Assembly (NCBI RefSeq): GCF_003945545.1
Contig: NZ_CP029617.1
Span: 6,971,001-7,035,000, forward strand
Origin: Streptomyces sp. WAC 01529
Lineage (GTDB): Bacteria > Actinomycetota > Actinomycetes > Streptomycetales > Streptomycetaceae
DNA length: 64,000 bases
Direction of reading: 5' to 3'
Part shown: positions 49,758-58,512 of the stretch, piece after piece
Numbering within the stretch: position 1 is the stretch's first letter
Layout of the letters: each line of letters starts with the position of its first letter
Notes under the pieces: model-generated
Databases searched by the model: none
The model's input: the letters and a program-made list of their open reading frames with translations, nothing else
What the model was told of the DNA's origin: nothing
Position numbers and translations under genes: made by a program

Positions 49758-50540
49758 ATGAACGTCGGAACCCACCACACCGCACCGCCGGCAGCCGTCG
49801 ACAGCGACCGGTGGTTCCGTCGGTACCGGCCAACGGCAGTCCCTCGCCGCAGGCTGCTCGTCCTGCCGCACGCCGGAGGCTCGGCGAGCTTCTTCCACGC
49901 CTGGGGTACCTCGTTCGGCCATGGCACGGAGGTGCTCGTCGCGCGCTACCCCGGGCGGCACGACCGGCTGACCGACCCGTGTATCGACACCATGGAAGAA
50001 CTCGCCGACCAGGTCACCGCGGCACTCCTTCCCCTCCTCGACGTCCCGGTGACGCTCTTCGGACACAGCATGGGCGCGTCACTCGCTTATGAGGTGACGC
50101 TGCGGCTGCAGCGTGAGCACGGTGTGTGTCCCGCGGCACTCCATGTGTCCAGCCGCAAGCCCCCGCACACGCTGACTCCGCACGACGTGCACAAGAAGGG
50201 TGACGAGGCACTGATCGATGAGGTCCTTCGACTCGGTGGTACCGACGAGGCCCTGCTGGCCGATCCGGACCTCCGGGACATCGTCCTGCCGGCCATCCGG
50301 GCCGACTTCACGATCGTCGGCACCTACGGCCCGCGCGAGGCGGACCCGGTCCACTGCCCTGTGTACGCGTACATCGGGGACCAGGACCCGTCCCTCTCGG
50401 CGGCGGACATGTCCGGCTGGGGCGAGATCACGGCGGAAGGATTCCACCTCGACGTGCTGCCCGGGGGCCACTTCTACCTGGTCGACCAGCACGAGAATCT
50501 GGTCAGGAAGATCGCGCACCGCTCGCCGGCCGAGGGCTGA
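49758..50540 (+). CDS. Type II thioesterase
   Basis: A 260-residue alpha/beta hydrolase of the PKS/NRPS-associated type. It has LLVLPHAGGSASFFHAWG, Ser104 in LFGHSMGASLAYEV, an Asp in IGDQDPSLS and the His of LPGGHFYLVDQ. Such enzymes free mis-primed carrier domains from stalled acyl groups. Start ATG 49758 follows CCGGAGGAC. It is the last gene of the rightward PKS operon and converges with the UbiB-family gene 8 bp later. Confidence 0.92.
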   Translation: MNVGTHHTAPPAAVDSDRWFRRYRPTAVPRRRLLVLPHAGGSASFFHAWGTSFGHGTEVLVARYPGRHDRLTDPCIDTMEELADQVTAALLPLLDVPVTLFGHSMGASLAYEVTLRLQREHGVCPAALHVSSRKPPHTLTPHDVHKKGDEALIDEVLRLGGTDEALLADPDLRDIVLPAIRADFTIVGTYGPREADPVHCPVYAYIGDQDPSLSAADMSGWGEITAEGFHLDVLPGGHFYLVDQHENLVRKIAHRSPAEG

Positions 50541-50547
50541 CAGCGGC

Positions 50548-52635
50548 TCAGGAGGTGCCGCGCATCGCCGTGTAAAGGGCCCTGAGCATGAGGATCGCAC
50601 TCACCGCCAGAACGTGGTAGCCGATCAGCGGGTACAGCTCCAGCTGCTGTGACACCCTGGGGCCCCTGCCCGTGCCGAACACCATCAGCATCACGCCCAT
50701 CAGGCCGGTGCAGGTGGCCAGCAGGGTGACCGTCACCTGATGGATCAGACCGGAGACGAACCGTCGCTCCCGTTCGTCCGCGAGCACCCTGACGCGTACG
50801 CCCAGCCTGCCCTCCTCGAGCGAGGCGCTGATCCGCTCGGCCCGCCGAGGCAGCCTGCGCAGCATCGGCAGGATCGCCAGCACTTCTCCGGCCGCCGCGT
50901 GCAGCACGGACGAGACGGCCGGAGCGAACCCCTCGGCGGCCGCGCCCCCGCCCCCGCCGCGCCGCCCCGTCAGCCGGGACGTCAGCCGGTCCGCGCGCAG
51001 ACCGAGGGCGTATCCCCGTGCCTCCTCGACGAGGTTGAACCCCGGAGCGAGCCGGGTGAGGGTGCCCTCGATGGTGGCCAACGCCCGGAACACCGCGGCG
51101 ACCTCGGGGGGCACCGCGAGGCCGAACTGGGCGAACATCCGGAACAGCGCGGTGAACATCTCCGTGTCCGCCTGGGCGGTCACCCCCAGGTGCCGCGCCA
51201 TGAAGCGCCCTAGCTCCCTCTCCAGCAGCAGGGGATCAGGCATCAGCTCCTCGTGCGTGGTGGCCCGGGTGCCGAGGAGGCTGATCAGCGCGTCGTGCAG
51301 TCCGGCCGGGTCCCCACGGTCCACTGACAGCAACAGTTCCTGGATGGCCATCTGCACCGACGGGTCGATGCGGCCGACCGACCCGAAGTCGATCAGCCCG
51401 ATCCGCCCGTCCTTCAGCAGCAGCATGTTGCCCGGGTGGGGATCGGCGTGGAAGACGCCGACCTCGAGGATCTGGTGGAGCATGGAGCCGAAGGCGGTGC
51501 GGGCCACCTCCTCCCGGTCCAGGCCGTCCCGGTCGGCGACCTTGGCGGCCCGGTCGAGGGTCACGCCTTCCAGCCACTCCTGCACCAGGACCCGTGACGA
51601 GGTGCACTCGTAGTAGACCTGCGGAATCCGGACGGGTGCGTCGGGCTCCAGCCCGCCCGTCGCCTTCGCCACCGCGCTCGAATTGCGTGCCTCGATGTGG
51701 AAGTCGAGTTCCTCCCGCACGGATTCCACGAATCCGTCGCCCAGCTCACGCAGGCCGAGAGCCTGGGCGGAGCGGATGCCGCTCTGCACGCTGCGGCTGA
51801 CGGCGAGCACGATGCCCAGGTCCCGCTCGACCGCTTCACGCATGCCGGGGCGTTGGACCTTCACGGCGACCGTGGGGCCACCCCGCAGCCGGGCCCGGTG
51901 CACCTGGGCGATGGAGGCGGCGGCCAGCGGTACGTGTTCGATCCACTCGAAGACCTGGGGAACCGGTTTGCCCAGTTCCTTGTGGAGTACCGCCTCCACC
52001 TCGGGCCAGGGCGCGGGCGGCACACTGCTCTGCAGCCGGCTCAGCTCGTCGATGAAGTGCGGCGGCAGGAGGTCACGCCGGGTGGAGAGCACCTGACCGA
52101 GCTTGATGAGTACGCCCCCGCACTCCTCGAGGGCCAGCCGGGCCGAGCGCGCGCACTGCTCTCCGTACGGCCCCGGCTGCATCGCACGGTGCCAGCCGCC
52201 CCGTCCGCGCAACATCCGGCCCAGCCCGTGCCGCACGAAGATCCGGCTGATCTGGGAGTAGCGGCGCGCCCGGCGCACCCGGTCGCCGAGGCCTCGCATC
52301 GCCTGCAGCGGCCTCGCCCAGCTGCCATAGGGGATGAAGACCTCGAGGAGCACCAGCGCGATCATCGCCACGAACAGAGCGAGGGGAATCTGCATGGTGG
52401 AGAGGGCGCCGAGGTCCTTGTCGCTGTTGTGCGTCACCTGTCCGTACGCGGCGATGGCCGCCACTCCGGCCAGTCCGGCACAGAGGGTGCGCAGCGGGCC
52501 GACCCTGATGCCCAGCAGTCGGCGGGAGGCCACGGAGACGCCGAAGGCGACGGGACCGAGCAGGATCGCGGCCGTCAGGGCGATCAACAGAGCGAGGGGT
52601 ATGTCATCGATGACGCCGGTGGCCAGTAATGCCAT
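50548..52635 (-). CDS. UbiB/ABC1-family atypical kinase, membrane-anchored
   Basis: A 695-residue protein. N-terminal helices (IPLALLIALTAAILLGPVAF; TLCAGLAGVAAIAAYG; LALFVAMIALVLLEVFI) precede the ABC1 kinase-like domain at about 150-560. KLGQVLSTRRDLLP is the family KxGQ motif. VAVKVQRPGM holds the ATP Lys, HADPHPGNMLLL the catalytic loop and LIDFGSVGR the metal-binding Asp. Two more helices close the C-terminus. Bacterial UbiB proteins assist quinone biosynthesis or lipid homeostasis. Its position inside the biosynthetic region is notable if the product is a quinone, but it could be unrelated. Confidence 0.9.
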   Translation of the reverse strand: MALLATGVIDDIPLALLIALTAAILLGPVAFGVSVASRRLLGIRVGPLRTLCAGLAGVAAIAAYGQVTHNSDKDLGALSTMQIPLALFVAMIALVLLEVFIPYGSWARPLQAMRGLGDRVRRARRYSQISRIFVRHGLGRMLRGRGGWHRAMQPGPYGEQCARSARLALEECGGVLIKLGQVLSTRRDLLPPHFIDELSRLQSSVPPAPWPEVEAVLHKELGKPVPQVFEWIEHVPLAAASIAQVHRARLRGGPTVAVKVQRPGMREAVERDLGIVLAVSRSVQSGIRSAQALGLRELGDGFVESVREELDFHIEARNSSAVAKATGGLEPDAPVRIPQVYYECTSSRVLVQEWLEGVTLDRAAKVADRDGLDREEVARTAFGSMLHQILEVGVFHADPHPGNMLLLKDGRIGLIDFGSVGRIDPSVQMAIQELLLSVDRGDPAGLHDALISLLGTRATTHEELMPDPLLLERELGRFMARHLGVTAQADTEMFTALFRMFAQFGLAVPPEVAAVFRALATIEGTLTRLAPGFNLVEEARGYALGLRADRLTSRLTGRRGGGGGAAAEGFAPAVSSVLHAAAGEVLAILPMLRRLPRRAERISASLEEGRLGVRVRVLADERERRFVSGLIHQVTVTLLATCTGLMGVMLMVFGTGRGPRVSQQLELYPLIGYHVLAVSAILMLRALYTAMRGTS

Positions 52636-52864
52636 GAAATCGCTCCCTCGGTAGGTCGCTGGTCACCCTAGGCGGAAAAGCACGGGGGCCAGCGGGGGGT
52701 GGCAGCTTCATGCAGCCGAGCCCCGGGCCACCTGTACAGAACCTGTATGCGGTCACCCGGATCCTGCAGGGGGAGACGGGGAATCGAGCAAGGATTCCGC
52801 CAGGGCGGCACCCCACTCTGTTGCGGCAGGACCTCAAGGTCCGGTCTGCGACAGAGGAGGCATC

Positions 52865-53104
52865 GTGAGCGAGGACCAGGAACATCCCACCAGCGTTCAA
52901 CATCCCCTGGAACTGCTGGAAGAGATCGAGAGCCGGGGGGAGCGGGGGACGGAGGCACTGCTTGTCGACAGCCCGACTCCGTGGGCCAGACTGCTCGCCG
53001 AGTACGCCGACGCGTTGAACGAACTCGTCGCCCAGGGGTACAGGTTCGAGAACGCACCCGAAGTGCAGGGCTTCGACGAAGGCCACGCCGGCGGCTGCGG
53101 CTGA
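52865..53104 (+). CDS. Small acidic protein of unknown function
   Basis: A 79-residue protein from GTG 52865 behind AGAGGAGGC. It is acidic and mostly helical (HPLELLEEIESRGERGTEALL, WARLLAEYADALNELVAQGY), ending in GHAGGCG. I do not recognise it with confidence. It is divergent from the UbiB-family gene and convergent with the SARP gene; a hairpin follows its stop. The good ribosome binding site and codon use support a real gene. Confidence 0.7.
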   Translation: MSEDQEHPTSVQHPLELLEEIESRGERGTEALLVDSPTPWARLLAEYADALNELVAQGYRFENAPEVQGFDEGHAGGCG

Positions 53105-53124
53105 CCTCCGAGAGGTACGCGTAC

Positions 53125-53160
53125 GTCGGGGCCGACCGCGATCGCGCGGCCGGCCCCGAC
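53125..53160. terminator. Hairpin between small gene and SARP gene
   Basis: GTCGGGGCCG and CGGCCCCGAC pair over 10 bp, with further GC pairing inside the loop, between two convergent genes. It is probably bidirectional. Confidence 0.8.
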
Positions 53161-53177
53161 GCGAGGAGCGGTGGGCG

Positions 53178-54974
53178 TCAGACGACGGTGAGGGCCTCCC
53201 GGCTCTGCTGCCGGGCGAAGAGCCGGACCAGGGGCGGGAACCGATAGCGCGGTCGGCGACCTGCGGCGCTTCCCATGTCCAGCAGCGCGACGTCGACCAA
53301 CTGCTCGAGGAAGTCCTCCGCGTCGTCGGCGCCGATGCCGAGGACCGCCGCCGCGTCGGCGGCGGTCAACTGCGCGGGACCGGCCGCGGCCAGCGTGATG
53401 AAGGCGCCTGCGAGGGGCGGGGGCAGCTCGCCCAGCAGACGGCGCAGTCCCGCCCCGACATCGAGGCTGCCGAGCCGCAGTTCGCCCAGGCGGCGTTCCT
53501 GGGACTCCAGACGGTCGGCGAGCCGGGTGGCGGAGCCTTGCGGGCGGGAAGCGAGCCGGGCCGCCGCGATGCGTAGTGCGAGCGGAAGACGGTCGCAGAA
53601 CTCGGCGATGCGCACGATGGCATCGGCGTCCTCCCCGATGTGGCCGGAGCCCGCGACCGCGGCGAGCAGCCGCACGGCCTCACCCGGATCCAGCGGGCCC
53701 AGACGCACGAGGCGGGTGCCTTCGAGTGAGGCCAGCGTGGAGCGGACACCCGTGACGATGGTGCGGCTCGCCCCGCTGCCCGGGAGGAGCGGACGGACCT
53801 GGGCGTCGTCGGTCGCGTTGTCGAGGAGGACCAGCACTCGCCGCCCGTTCAGCAGTGTCCGGTAGAGCTGTACGCGTTCGTCGAGGGCCGCGGGCAGCCG
53901 GTCGCAGGGGGTACCGAGGGCACGCAGGAACCAGCCGAGGACCTCCTCGGGCTCACGCGCGCCGGCCTCGGTGCGCAGGTCGGCGTAGAGCTGGCCCTGC
54001 GGAAAGCCGTCGCGGCAACGCTCGGCGATGTGCAGGGCCAGCGCCGACTTGCCGGTCCCTGGGGCGCCGGTGACCACGACGTTCTGGTGAGCGCTCAGCG
54101 CACGGAGCAGCTCAGCCACCTCTGTGGAACGGCCGACGAAGTCGTACGGGGCGGCGGGGAGCAGCGCCGGAGCGAGGCCCGGCCGGCCGCTGTCCGCGTC
54201 CGATGGCGCCCAGACCGCCCTGGTATCCGGCCCGGGTGCCGGGACAAGAGTGCCCTCGAGGATTTCCTGGTGGAGCGTGCGCAGCGCCGGGCCGGGGTCG
54301 ATGCCCAGTTCCTCGGCGAGAACGCGGCGTCCCTCCTCGTAGACGGCGAGCGCGTCGCTCTGACGACCGCAGCCGTACAGCGAGGTCATCAGCAGGCCCC
54401 GCAGCCGCTCCCGGCCCGGGTGCAGGGCCACCTCACGGGTCAGGCCCGAGACCGCTTCGGCGTGCCGGCCCAGGGCCAGCGTGGCTTCGGCGTGCTGCTC
54501 CAGGGCCAGGAGGCGGGCCTCCTCCAGCCGATGGCCCTCGGTCGCCGCGAGCTGCTCGGTGACCCCTGTGAGGGCCGGGCCGTTCCAGAGCGCGAGGGCC
54601 GACGCCAGCCGGCGCTCGGCCCGGGCGTACCTTCCCGCCCGAAGGTCCGCGTCGCCCGCCCGGGTCAGTTCCCGGAAGGTCTCCCAGTCCAGGGTGGCGG
54701 CGCCGATGTCCAGCCGGTAACCGGGACCGCTGCGCTCCAAACGGATCCCCGGACCGACGCGGGTGCGCAGCCTCGAAGTGTAGGTGTAGAGCTGGCTCGT
54801 GCTGGTGGCCGGAGGGTCCCAGCCCCATACCAGCGTGGTGAGCCGCTCGTCCGTCATGATCTGACCGCGCGCCAGCAGCAGGGCGGCCAGCACGGTGCGC
54901 TGCTTGGTCCCGTCGAGTACGACCGCACGGCCTTCCAACTCGGCCGAGACCGAGCCCAGGATTTTGAAGTCCAT
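53178..54974 (-). CDS. SARP-type regulator with NB-ARC domain (AfsR-like)
   Basis: A 598-residue regulator. The OmpR-like winged helix is at 1-90 (MDFKILGSVSAELEGRAVVL, LYTYTSRLRTRVGPG), the bacterial transcriptional activation domain at about 95-245, and an NB-ARC-type ATPase from about 275 (Walker A TGAPGTGKSALALHI, VLVLLDNATDDAQVRPLLPG, LPLALRIAAARLASRP). The TPR part of full AfsR (about 990 residues) is absent, so this is the medium-length class. SARPs activate antibiotic operons by binding direct repeats near -35 boxes. It is the likely pathway-specific activator here, and is divergent from nothing nearby (accE/accB lie upstream on the same strand). Confidence 0.93.
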   Translation of the reverse strand: MDFKILGSVSAELEGRAVVLDGTKQRTVLAALLLARGQIMTDERLTTLVWGWDPPATSTSQLYTYTSRLRTRVGPGIRLERSGPGYRLDIGAATLDWETFRELTRAGDADLRAGRYARAERRLASALALWNGPALTGVTEQLAATEGHRLEEARLLALEQHAEATLALGRHAEAVSGLTREVALHPGRERLRGLLMTSLYGCGRQSDALAVYEEGRRVLAEELGIDPGPALRTLHQEILEGTLVPAPGPDTRAVWAPSDADSGRPGLAPALLPAAPYDFVGRSTEVAELLRALSAHQNVVVTGAPGTGKSALALHIAERCRDGFPQGQLYADLRTEAGAREPEEVLGWFLRALGTPCDRLPAALDERVQLYRTLLNGRRVLVLLDNATDDAQVRPLLPGSGASRTIVTGVRSTLASLEGTRLVRLGPLDPGEAVRLLAAVAGSGHIGEDADAIVRIAEFCDRLPLALRIAAARLASRPQGSATRLADRLESQERRLGELRLGSLDVGAGLRRLLGELPPPLAGAFITLAAAGPAQLTAADAAAVLGIGADDAEDFLEQLVDVALLDMGSAAGRRPRYRFPPLVRLFARQQSREALTVV

Positions 54975-55048
54975 GGTGCCCTCCTCACTGAGCTGGTCTT
55001 CTGCGCTGCTTGGACGGGGTGGTCGGGTGTCTGCGACGAAGGTGGCAG

Positions 55049-55285
55049 TTAGCTGCCACCCGCGCGGCCGGCGGCCATCCAGGAGAGCGGAGGGAAGACC
55101 TGGGGACGGCCCCAGCCGGCTTGGCGCGGTGCCACGGCCGGGCTGTCCCCGGCTTCGGAGCCCGCGGCGACCGCGAGGGCGGTGAGCAACGCGGTGACGG
55201 CGGCGAGTTCCTCCGCGGACGGGGAGCCGCTGATGACCTGCAACAGGGCGGGGCCGAGTGGCCCGTCGAACGCCGACGTGGTCAT
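55049..55285 (-). CDS. Acyl-CoA carboxylase epsilon subunit
   Basis: A 78-residue protein from ATG 55285 behind AGGAGA. It has the AccE/PccE pattern: a helix with SGSPSAEELAAVTALLTALA, a flexible middle, and a final W-rich segment (GWGRPQVFPPLSWMAAGR). Such subunits stabilise actinobacterial acyl-CoA carboxylases. It lies 10 bp after the beta-subunit gene and is co-transcribed with it. Confidence 0.85.
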   Translation of the reverse strand: MTTSAFDGPLGPALLQVISGSPSAEELAAVTALLTALAVAAGSEAGDSPAVAPRQAGWGRPQVFPPLSWMAAGRAGGS

Positions 55286-55295
55286 GCCGTCTCCT

Positions 55296-56843
55296 CTACA
55301 ACGGGGGGTTGCCGTGCTTGCGGGAAGGCAGCGAGGCGTGCTTGGCACGGAGCATGGACAGGGCGCGGACCAGCGCGGAGCGGGTGTCCGCGGGGTCGAT
55401 CACATCGTCGACGAGGCCGCGTTCCGCCGCGTAGTACGGGTGCATCAGCTCGGACCTGTACTCCTTGACCAGCTGCTCGCGGGTGGCCTCCGGGTCCTCG
55501 GCCGCCTGGATCTGCCGCCGGAAGACCACGTTGGCCGCGCCCTCGGCGCCCATCACGGCGATCTCGTTGGTCGGCCAGGCCAGCGACAGATCCGTGCCGA
55601 TGGAACGGGAGTCCATCACGATGTACGCGCCGCCGTACGCCTTGCGCAGTATCACCTGCACCCTGGGGACCGTCGCGTTGCAGTACGCGTACAGGAGTTT
55701 GGCGCCGTGCCGGATGATCCCGCCGTGCTCCTGCTCGACCCCGGGGAGAAAGCCGGGCACGTCGACCAGGGTGACCAGCGGGATGTTGAAGGCGTCGCAC
55801 ATCTGGACGAAGCGTGCGGCCTTCTCCGAGGAGTGAATGTCGAGCACTCCCGCGAAGGACAGCGGCTGGTTGGCGACGACGCCGACCACCTGTCCGTCGA
55901 GCCGGGCGAGGACCGTGATGACACTGGTGGCCCAGCGTTCGTGGACCTCCATGTACTCGCCGTCGTCGACGAGTTCGGCGATCACCTCATGCATGTCGTA
56001 CGGGCGGCTGCCGTCCGGCGGCACCAGTTCCAGCAGCCGCTCACACCGCCGGTCGGCCGGATCCCGCGGCCGGGTGGCGGGTGGCATCTCACGGTTGTTG
56101 GCCGGCAGCAAGGAGAGCAGGTAGCGGACCTCGGCGAGGCAGGTCTCCTCGTCGTCGTAGGCGAAGTGCGCGACACCGGAGGTCTCCGCGTGCACGTCGG
56201 CCCCGCCGAGCCCGTTGTGGGTGATCTCCTCCCCGGTGACCGCCCGCACCACGTCGGGGCCGGTGATGAACATCTGGGAGGTGTCCCGCACCATGAACAC
56301 GAAGTCGGTCAGCGCCGGGCTGTAGGCCGCGCCGCCCGCGCACGGACCCAGCATCACGCTGATCTGCGGGATCACGCCGGACGCCCTGGTGTTGCGCTGG
56401 AAGATGCCGCCGTACCCGGCGAGAGCCGAGACGCCCTCCTGGATACGGGCGCCGGCGCCGTCGTTGAGGGAGACCAGTGGGGCGCCGGCGGCGATCGCGA
56501 GGTCCATCACCTTGTGGATCTTCGTGGCGTGGGCCTCGCCCAGTGCGCCGCCGAAGATGCGGAAGTCATGGGCGAAGGCGAAGACCGTTCGGCCCTCGAC
56601 CGTGCCCCAGCCGGTCACCACACCGTCGGTGTGCGGCCTGTTGGCCTCCAGGCCGAACCCGCCGGCGCGGTGTCTGCGCAGTTGTTCGATCTCGGTGAAG
56701 GAGCCTTCGTCGAAGAGAAGCGCGAGGCGTTCGCGTGCGGTCAGTTTCCCCTTGTCGTGCTGGGCCTGGGTGGCCCGGGGGACTCCTTGGAGCACCTCGT
56801 CGCGGATCAGCGCCAGCTCGCTCACCCGGTCGTGCATCGTCAT
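55296..56843 (-). CDS. Acyl-CoA carboxylase beta (carboxyltransferase) subunit
   Basis: A 515-residue carboxyltransferase, from ATG 56843 behind GAGGAG. It has the crotonase-like double domain with both oxyanion-loop motifs (AGYGGIFQRNTRASGVIPQ with LGPCAGGAAYSPAL; LVDVPGFLPGVEQEHGGIIR with RKAYGGAYIVMDSRS). It makes malonyl-CoA or methylmalonyl-CoA from the acyl-CoA with biotin-carboxyl carried by an alpha subunit, which is not in the window. With AccE and FabD nearby it supplies extender units. The residue that decides acetyl versus propionyl preference lies in the GGAYIVMDSRS region (Asp at the position read as DSRS); I would not call it. Confidence 0.92.
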   Translation of the reverse strand: MTMHDRVSELALIRDEVLQGVPRATQAQHDKGKLTARERLALLFDEGSFTEIEQLRRHRAGGFGLEANRPHTDGVVTGWGTVEGRTVFAFAHDFRIFGGALGEAHATKIHKVMDLAIAAGAPLVSLNDGAGARIQEGVSALAGYGGIFQRNTRASGVIPQISVMLGPCAGGAAYSPALTDFVFMVRDTSQMFITGPDVVRAVTGEEITHNGLGGADVHAETSGVAHFAYDDEETCLAEVRYLLSLLPANNREMPPATRPRDPADRRCERLLELVPPDGSRPYDMHEVIAELVDDGEYMEVHERWATSVITVLARLDGQVVGVVANQPLSFAGVLDIHSSEKAARFVQMCDAFNIPLVTLVDVPGFLPGVEQEHGGIIRHGAKLLYAYCNATVPRVQVILRKAYGGAYIVMDSRSIGTDLSLAWPTNEIAVMGAEGAANVVFRRQIQAAEDPEATREQLVKEYRSELMHPYYAAERGLVDDVIDPADTRSALVRALSMLRAKHASLPSRKHGNPPL

Positions 56844-57040
56844 GGACAACTCCTCATCCGGTCCGGCTGGTACGGGCGATCGCGCTCTTTTTGCCGGAAC
56901 GGCGGCAGCCCAGGAAGCCTGGCAGCATGCTCCGTCCCCTCCCAGTGACGTGACATGAAGGTGCCAACGTCTTCCTGCTCGACTCTCCCGCAAAGAAAAG
57001 GCCATTACGCTCGCAGATCGAAGAATCTGCATATAGAGAA

Positions 57041-57733
57041 ATGGAATTGAAGATGCGATACATGCGACGCGCTTCCGTCACACTCGCCGCCGTCGGTCTC
57101 GCCTTCGCCCTCGGCGGCACGGCGAGTGGCGCCTCGGGGACGGGCCAGGACGCCGCGCAGTCGTGTGGCGCCCTCAAGCTTTCCGGCTCGCTTCCGGTGC
57201 CCCCGGCCGGAATGTCGGTACAGCAGACGGTCACTGTCGGTGAGGACTGCGAGCCGGAACTCGGCCCCGTGCGCTACGCGCGAGCCTCCACCGCGGCCAA
57301 GGCCCCGGCGCGAGGGATCACGGCGGCCGCCACGACGGGCCGTCAGATCCGCAGCTGGAACGAGATGTTCGACTGCTGCAACATCCGCATGACCGGCCTG
57401 TACTCGAAGGCCGACTGGAGCACCGCGGACGGCCGGATCAGCAAAGCCACCACCAGCGCGACCCAGGAGTGGAACCGCGAGCCGTGGAACGCCGGCTGGT
57501 CGCTGAAGTCCGCGGACCAGAAGCAGGACTGCGCCGCCGACTGTGCCGTCGTCAACCAGGAGGCGCACGCGAGCTTCACGTACAAGGGCATCTTCGACCT
57601 CACCGGCGACTGGTACGCGAACACTCACCACTCGTATGTGAAGCTCACCGGCGACGCGGCCCCCACCTGTACCTTCGACGTCGAACTCAAGCACACCTTC
57701 GTCGGCTGGAACTGGCAGCGCGGCTGCGAGTGA
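57041..57733 (+). CDS. Secreted Cys-containing protein of unknown function
   Basis: A 230-residue precursor. The start could be ATG 57041 (behind AGAGAA), 57053 or 57062. The signal peptide is MRRASVTLAAVGLAFALGGTASGA, cleaved near AQS. The mature part has seven Cys residues (including FDCCNIRM, KQDCAADCAVV), many Trp and Tyr, and a beta-rich end (GIFDLTGDWYANTHHSYVKL, CTFDVELKHTFVGWNW). I do not recognise the family. It is divergent from the carboxylase genes and its upstream region is AT-richer. It may be unrelated to the pathway. Confidence 0.75.
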   Translation: MELKMRYMRRASVTLAAVGLAFALGGTASGASGTGQDAAQSCGALKLSGSLPVPPAGMSVQQTVTVGEDCEPELGPVRYARASTAAKAPARGITAAATTGRQIRSWNEMFDCCNIRMTGLYSKADWSTADGRISKATTSATQEWNREPWNAGWSLKSADQKQDCAADCAVVNQEAHASFTYKGIFDLTGDWYANTHHSYVKLTGDAAPTCTFDVELKHTFVGWNWQRGCE

Positions 57734-57750
57734 GCCCACGGACGCGTTGA

Positions 57751-58512
57751 CTAACGGGCCCGAGAGCGCGAAACCCTGCCGGCTCTGACCAGTTCGTCCC
57801 CGAGTTCACCGGCCGCGTCGATCACCGCGCCGAGCAGCAGCCGGCTAGGTACGGCGGGCATCCGAGGTGGTGGTCCGGTGAGAGAGAGCGCGGCCACCAC
57901 CCGTTCCCCCATGGCACGAACCGGCACCGCGAGCGAGACGGCGTCGGGCACCAGCGCGTCCGGGCCGTGCGCCCAGCCACGTCGTCGTACGAGGGAGAGC
58001 TGGGCGGCGGTGAAACGGGCGTTGCGGAGCTGCTCGTACAGTTCCTCGGGCTCCGCCCAGGCCAGCAGGGTCTGAGCGGAGGGGCCCGCCGTGACCGAGC
58101 GCGCTGTGCCGACCGGCAGATCGTCCCCGGCCTCGGTCTCCGCGGCGGAGGTTCCGACACAGATCTGCACGGCACCGCGGCGCCGGAAGAGCCGAGCGTC
58201 GAGACCGGTCAGTGCCCGCAGGTCCGCGAGGACGGTCGACGCGGCATCGACCAGCCGGTCCTGCTGCACCTCGGCGGCCATGTACCCCAGCCTCGCGCCG
58301 AGGACGAACCGGCCCCGGTAGTCCCGGTCGAGCAGGCCGAGGCTGTGCAGCCCCTGTGCGATCCGGTGCACGGTCGGGCGCGCGTACCCGCTGCCGACCA
58401 CCAGCTCGGTGAGGGACGCCGGGCCCTTCTCCACCAGGTCGAGAATGGCCGAGGCCTTGTCGAGCACCCCGATCCCGCTGAGCCTCGCCGGCTGCCGTGT
58501 CGCGACGTTCAT
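57751..58512 (-). CDS. IclR-family regulator
   Basis: A 253-residue regulator with a winged helix (GVLDKASAILDLVEKGPASL, YARPTVHRIAQGLHSLGLLD) and an effector domain (GTARSVTAGPSAQTLLAWAE, SLAVPVRAMGERVVAALSL). Its ATG overlaps the FabD stop (ATGA), so it is the second gene of a two-gene operon with the malonyltransferase. It probably senses a pathway intermediate or acyl compound and tunes that operon. This differs from the AllR-like IclR protein at 17412. Confidence 0.9.
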   Translation of the reverse strand: MNVATRQPARLSGIGVLDKASAILDLVEKGPASLTELVVGSGYARPTVHRIAQGLHSLGLLDRDYRGRFVLGARLGYMAAEVQQDRLVDAASTVLADLRALTGLDARLFRRRGAVQICVGTSAAETEAGDDLPVGTARSVTAGPSAQTLLAWAEPEELYEQLRNARFTAAQLSLVRRRGWAHGPDALVPDAVSLAVPVRAMGERVVAALSLTGPPPRMPAVPSRLLLGAVIDAAGELGDELVRAGRVSRSRAR

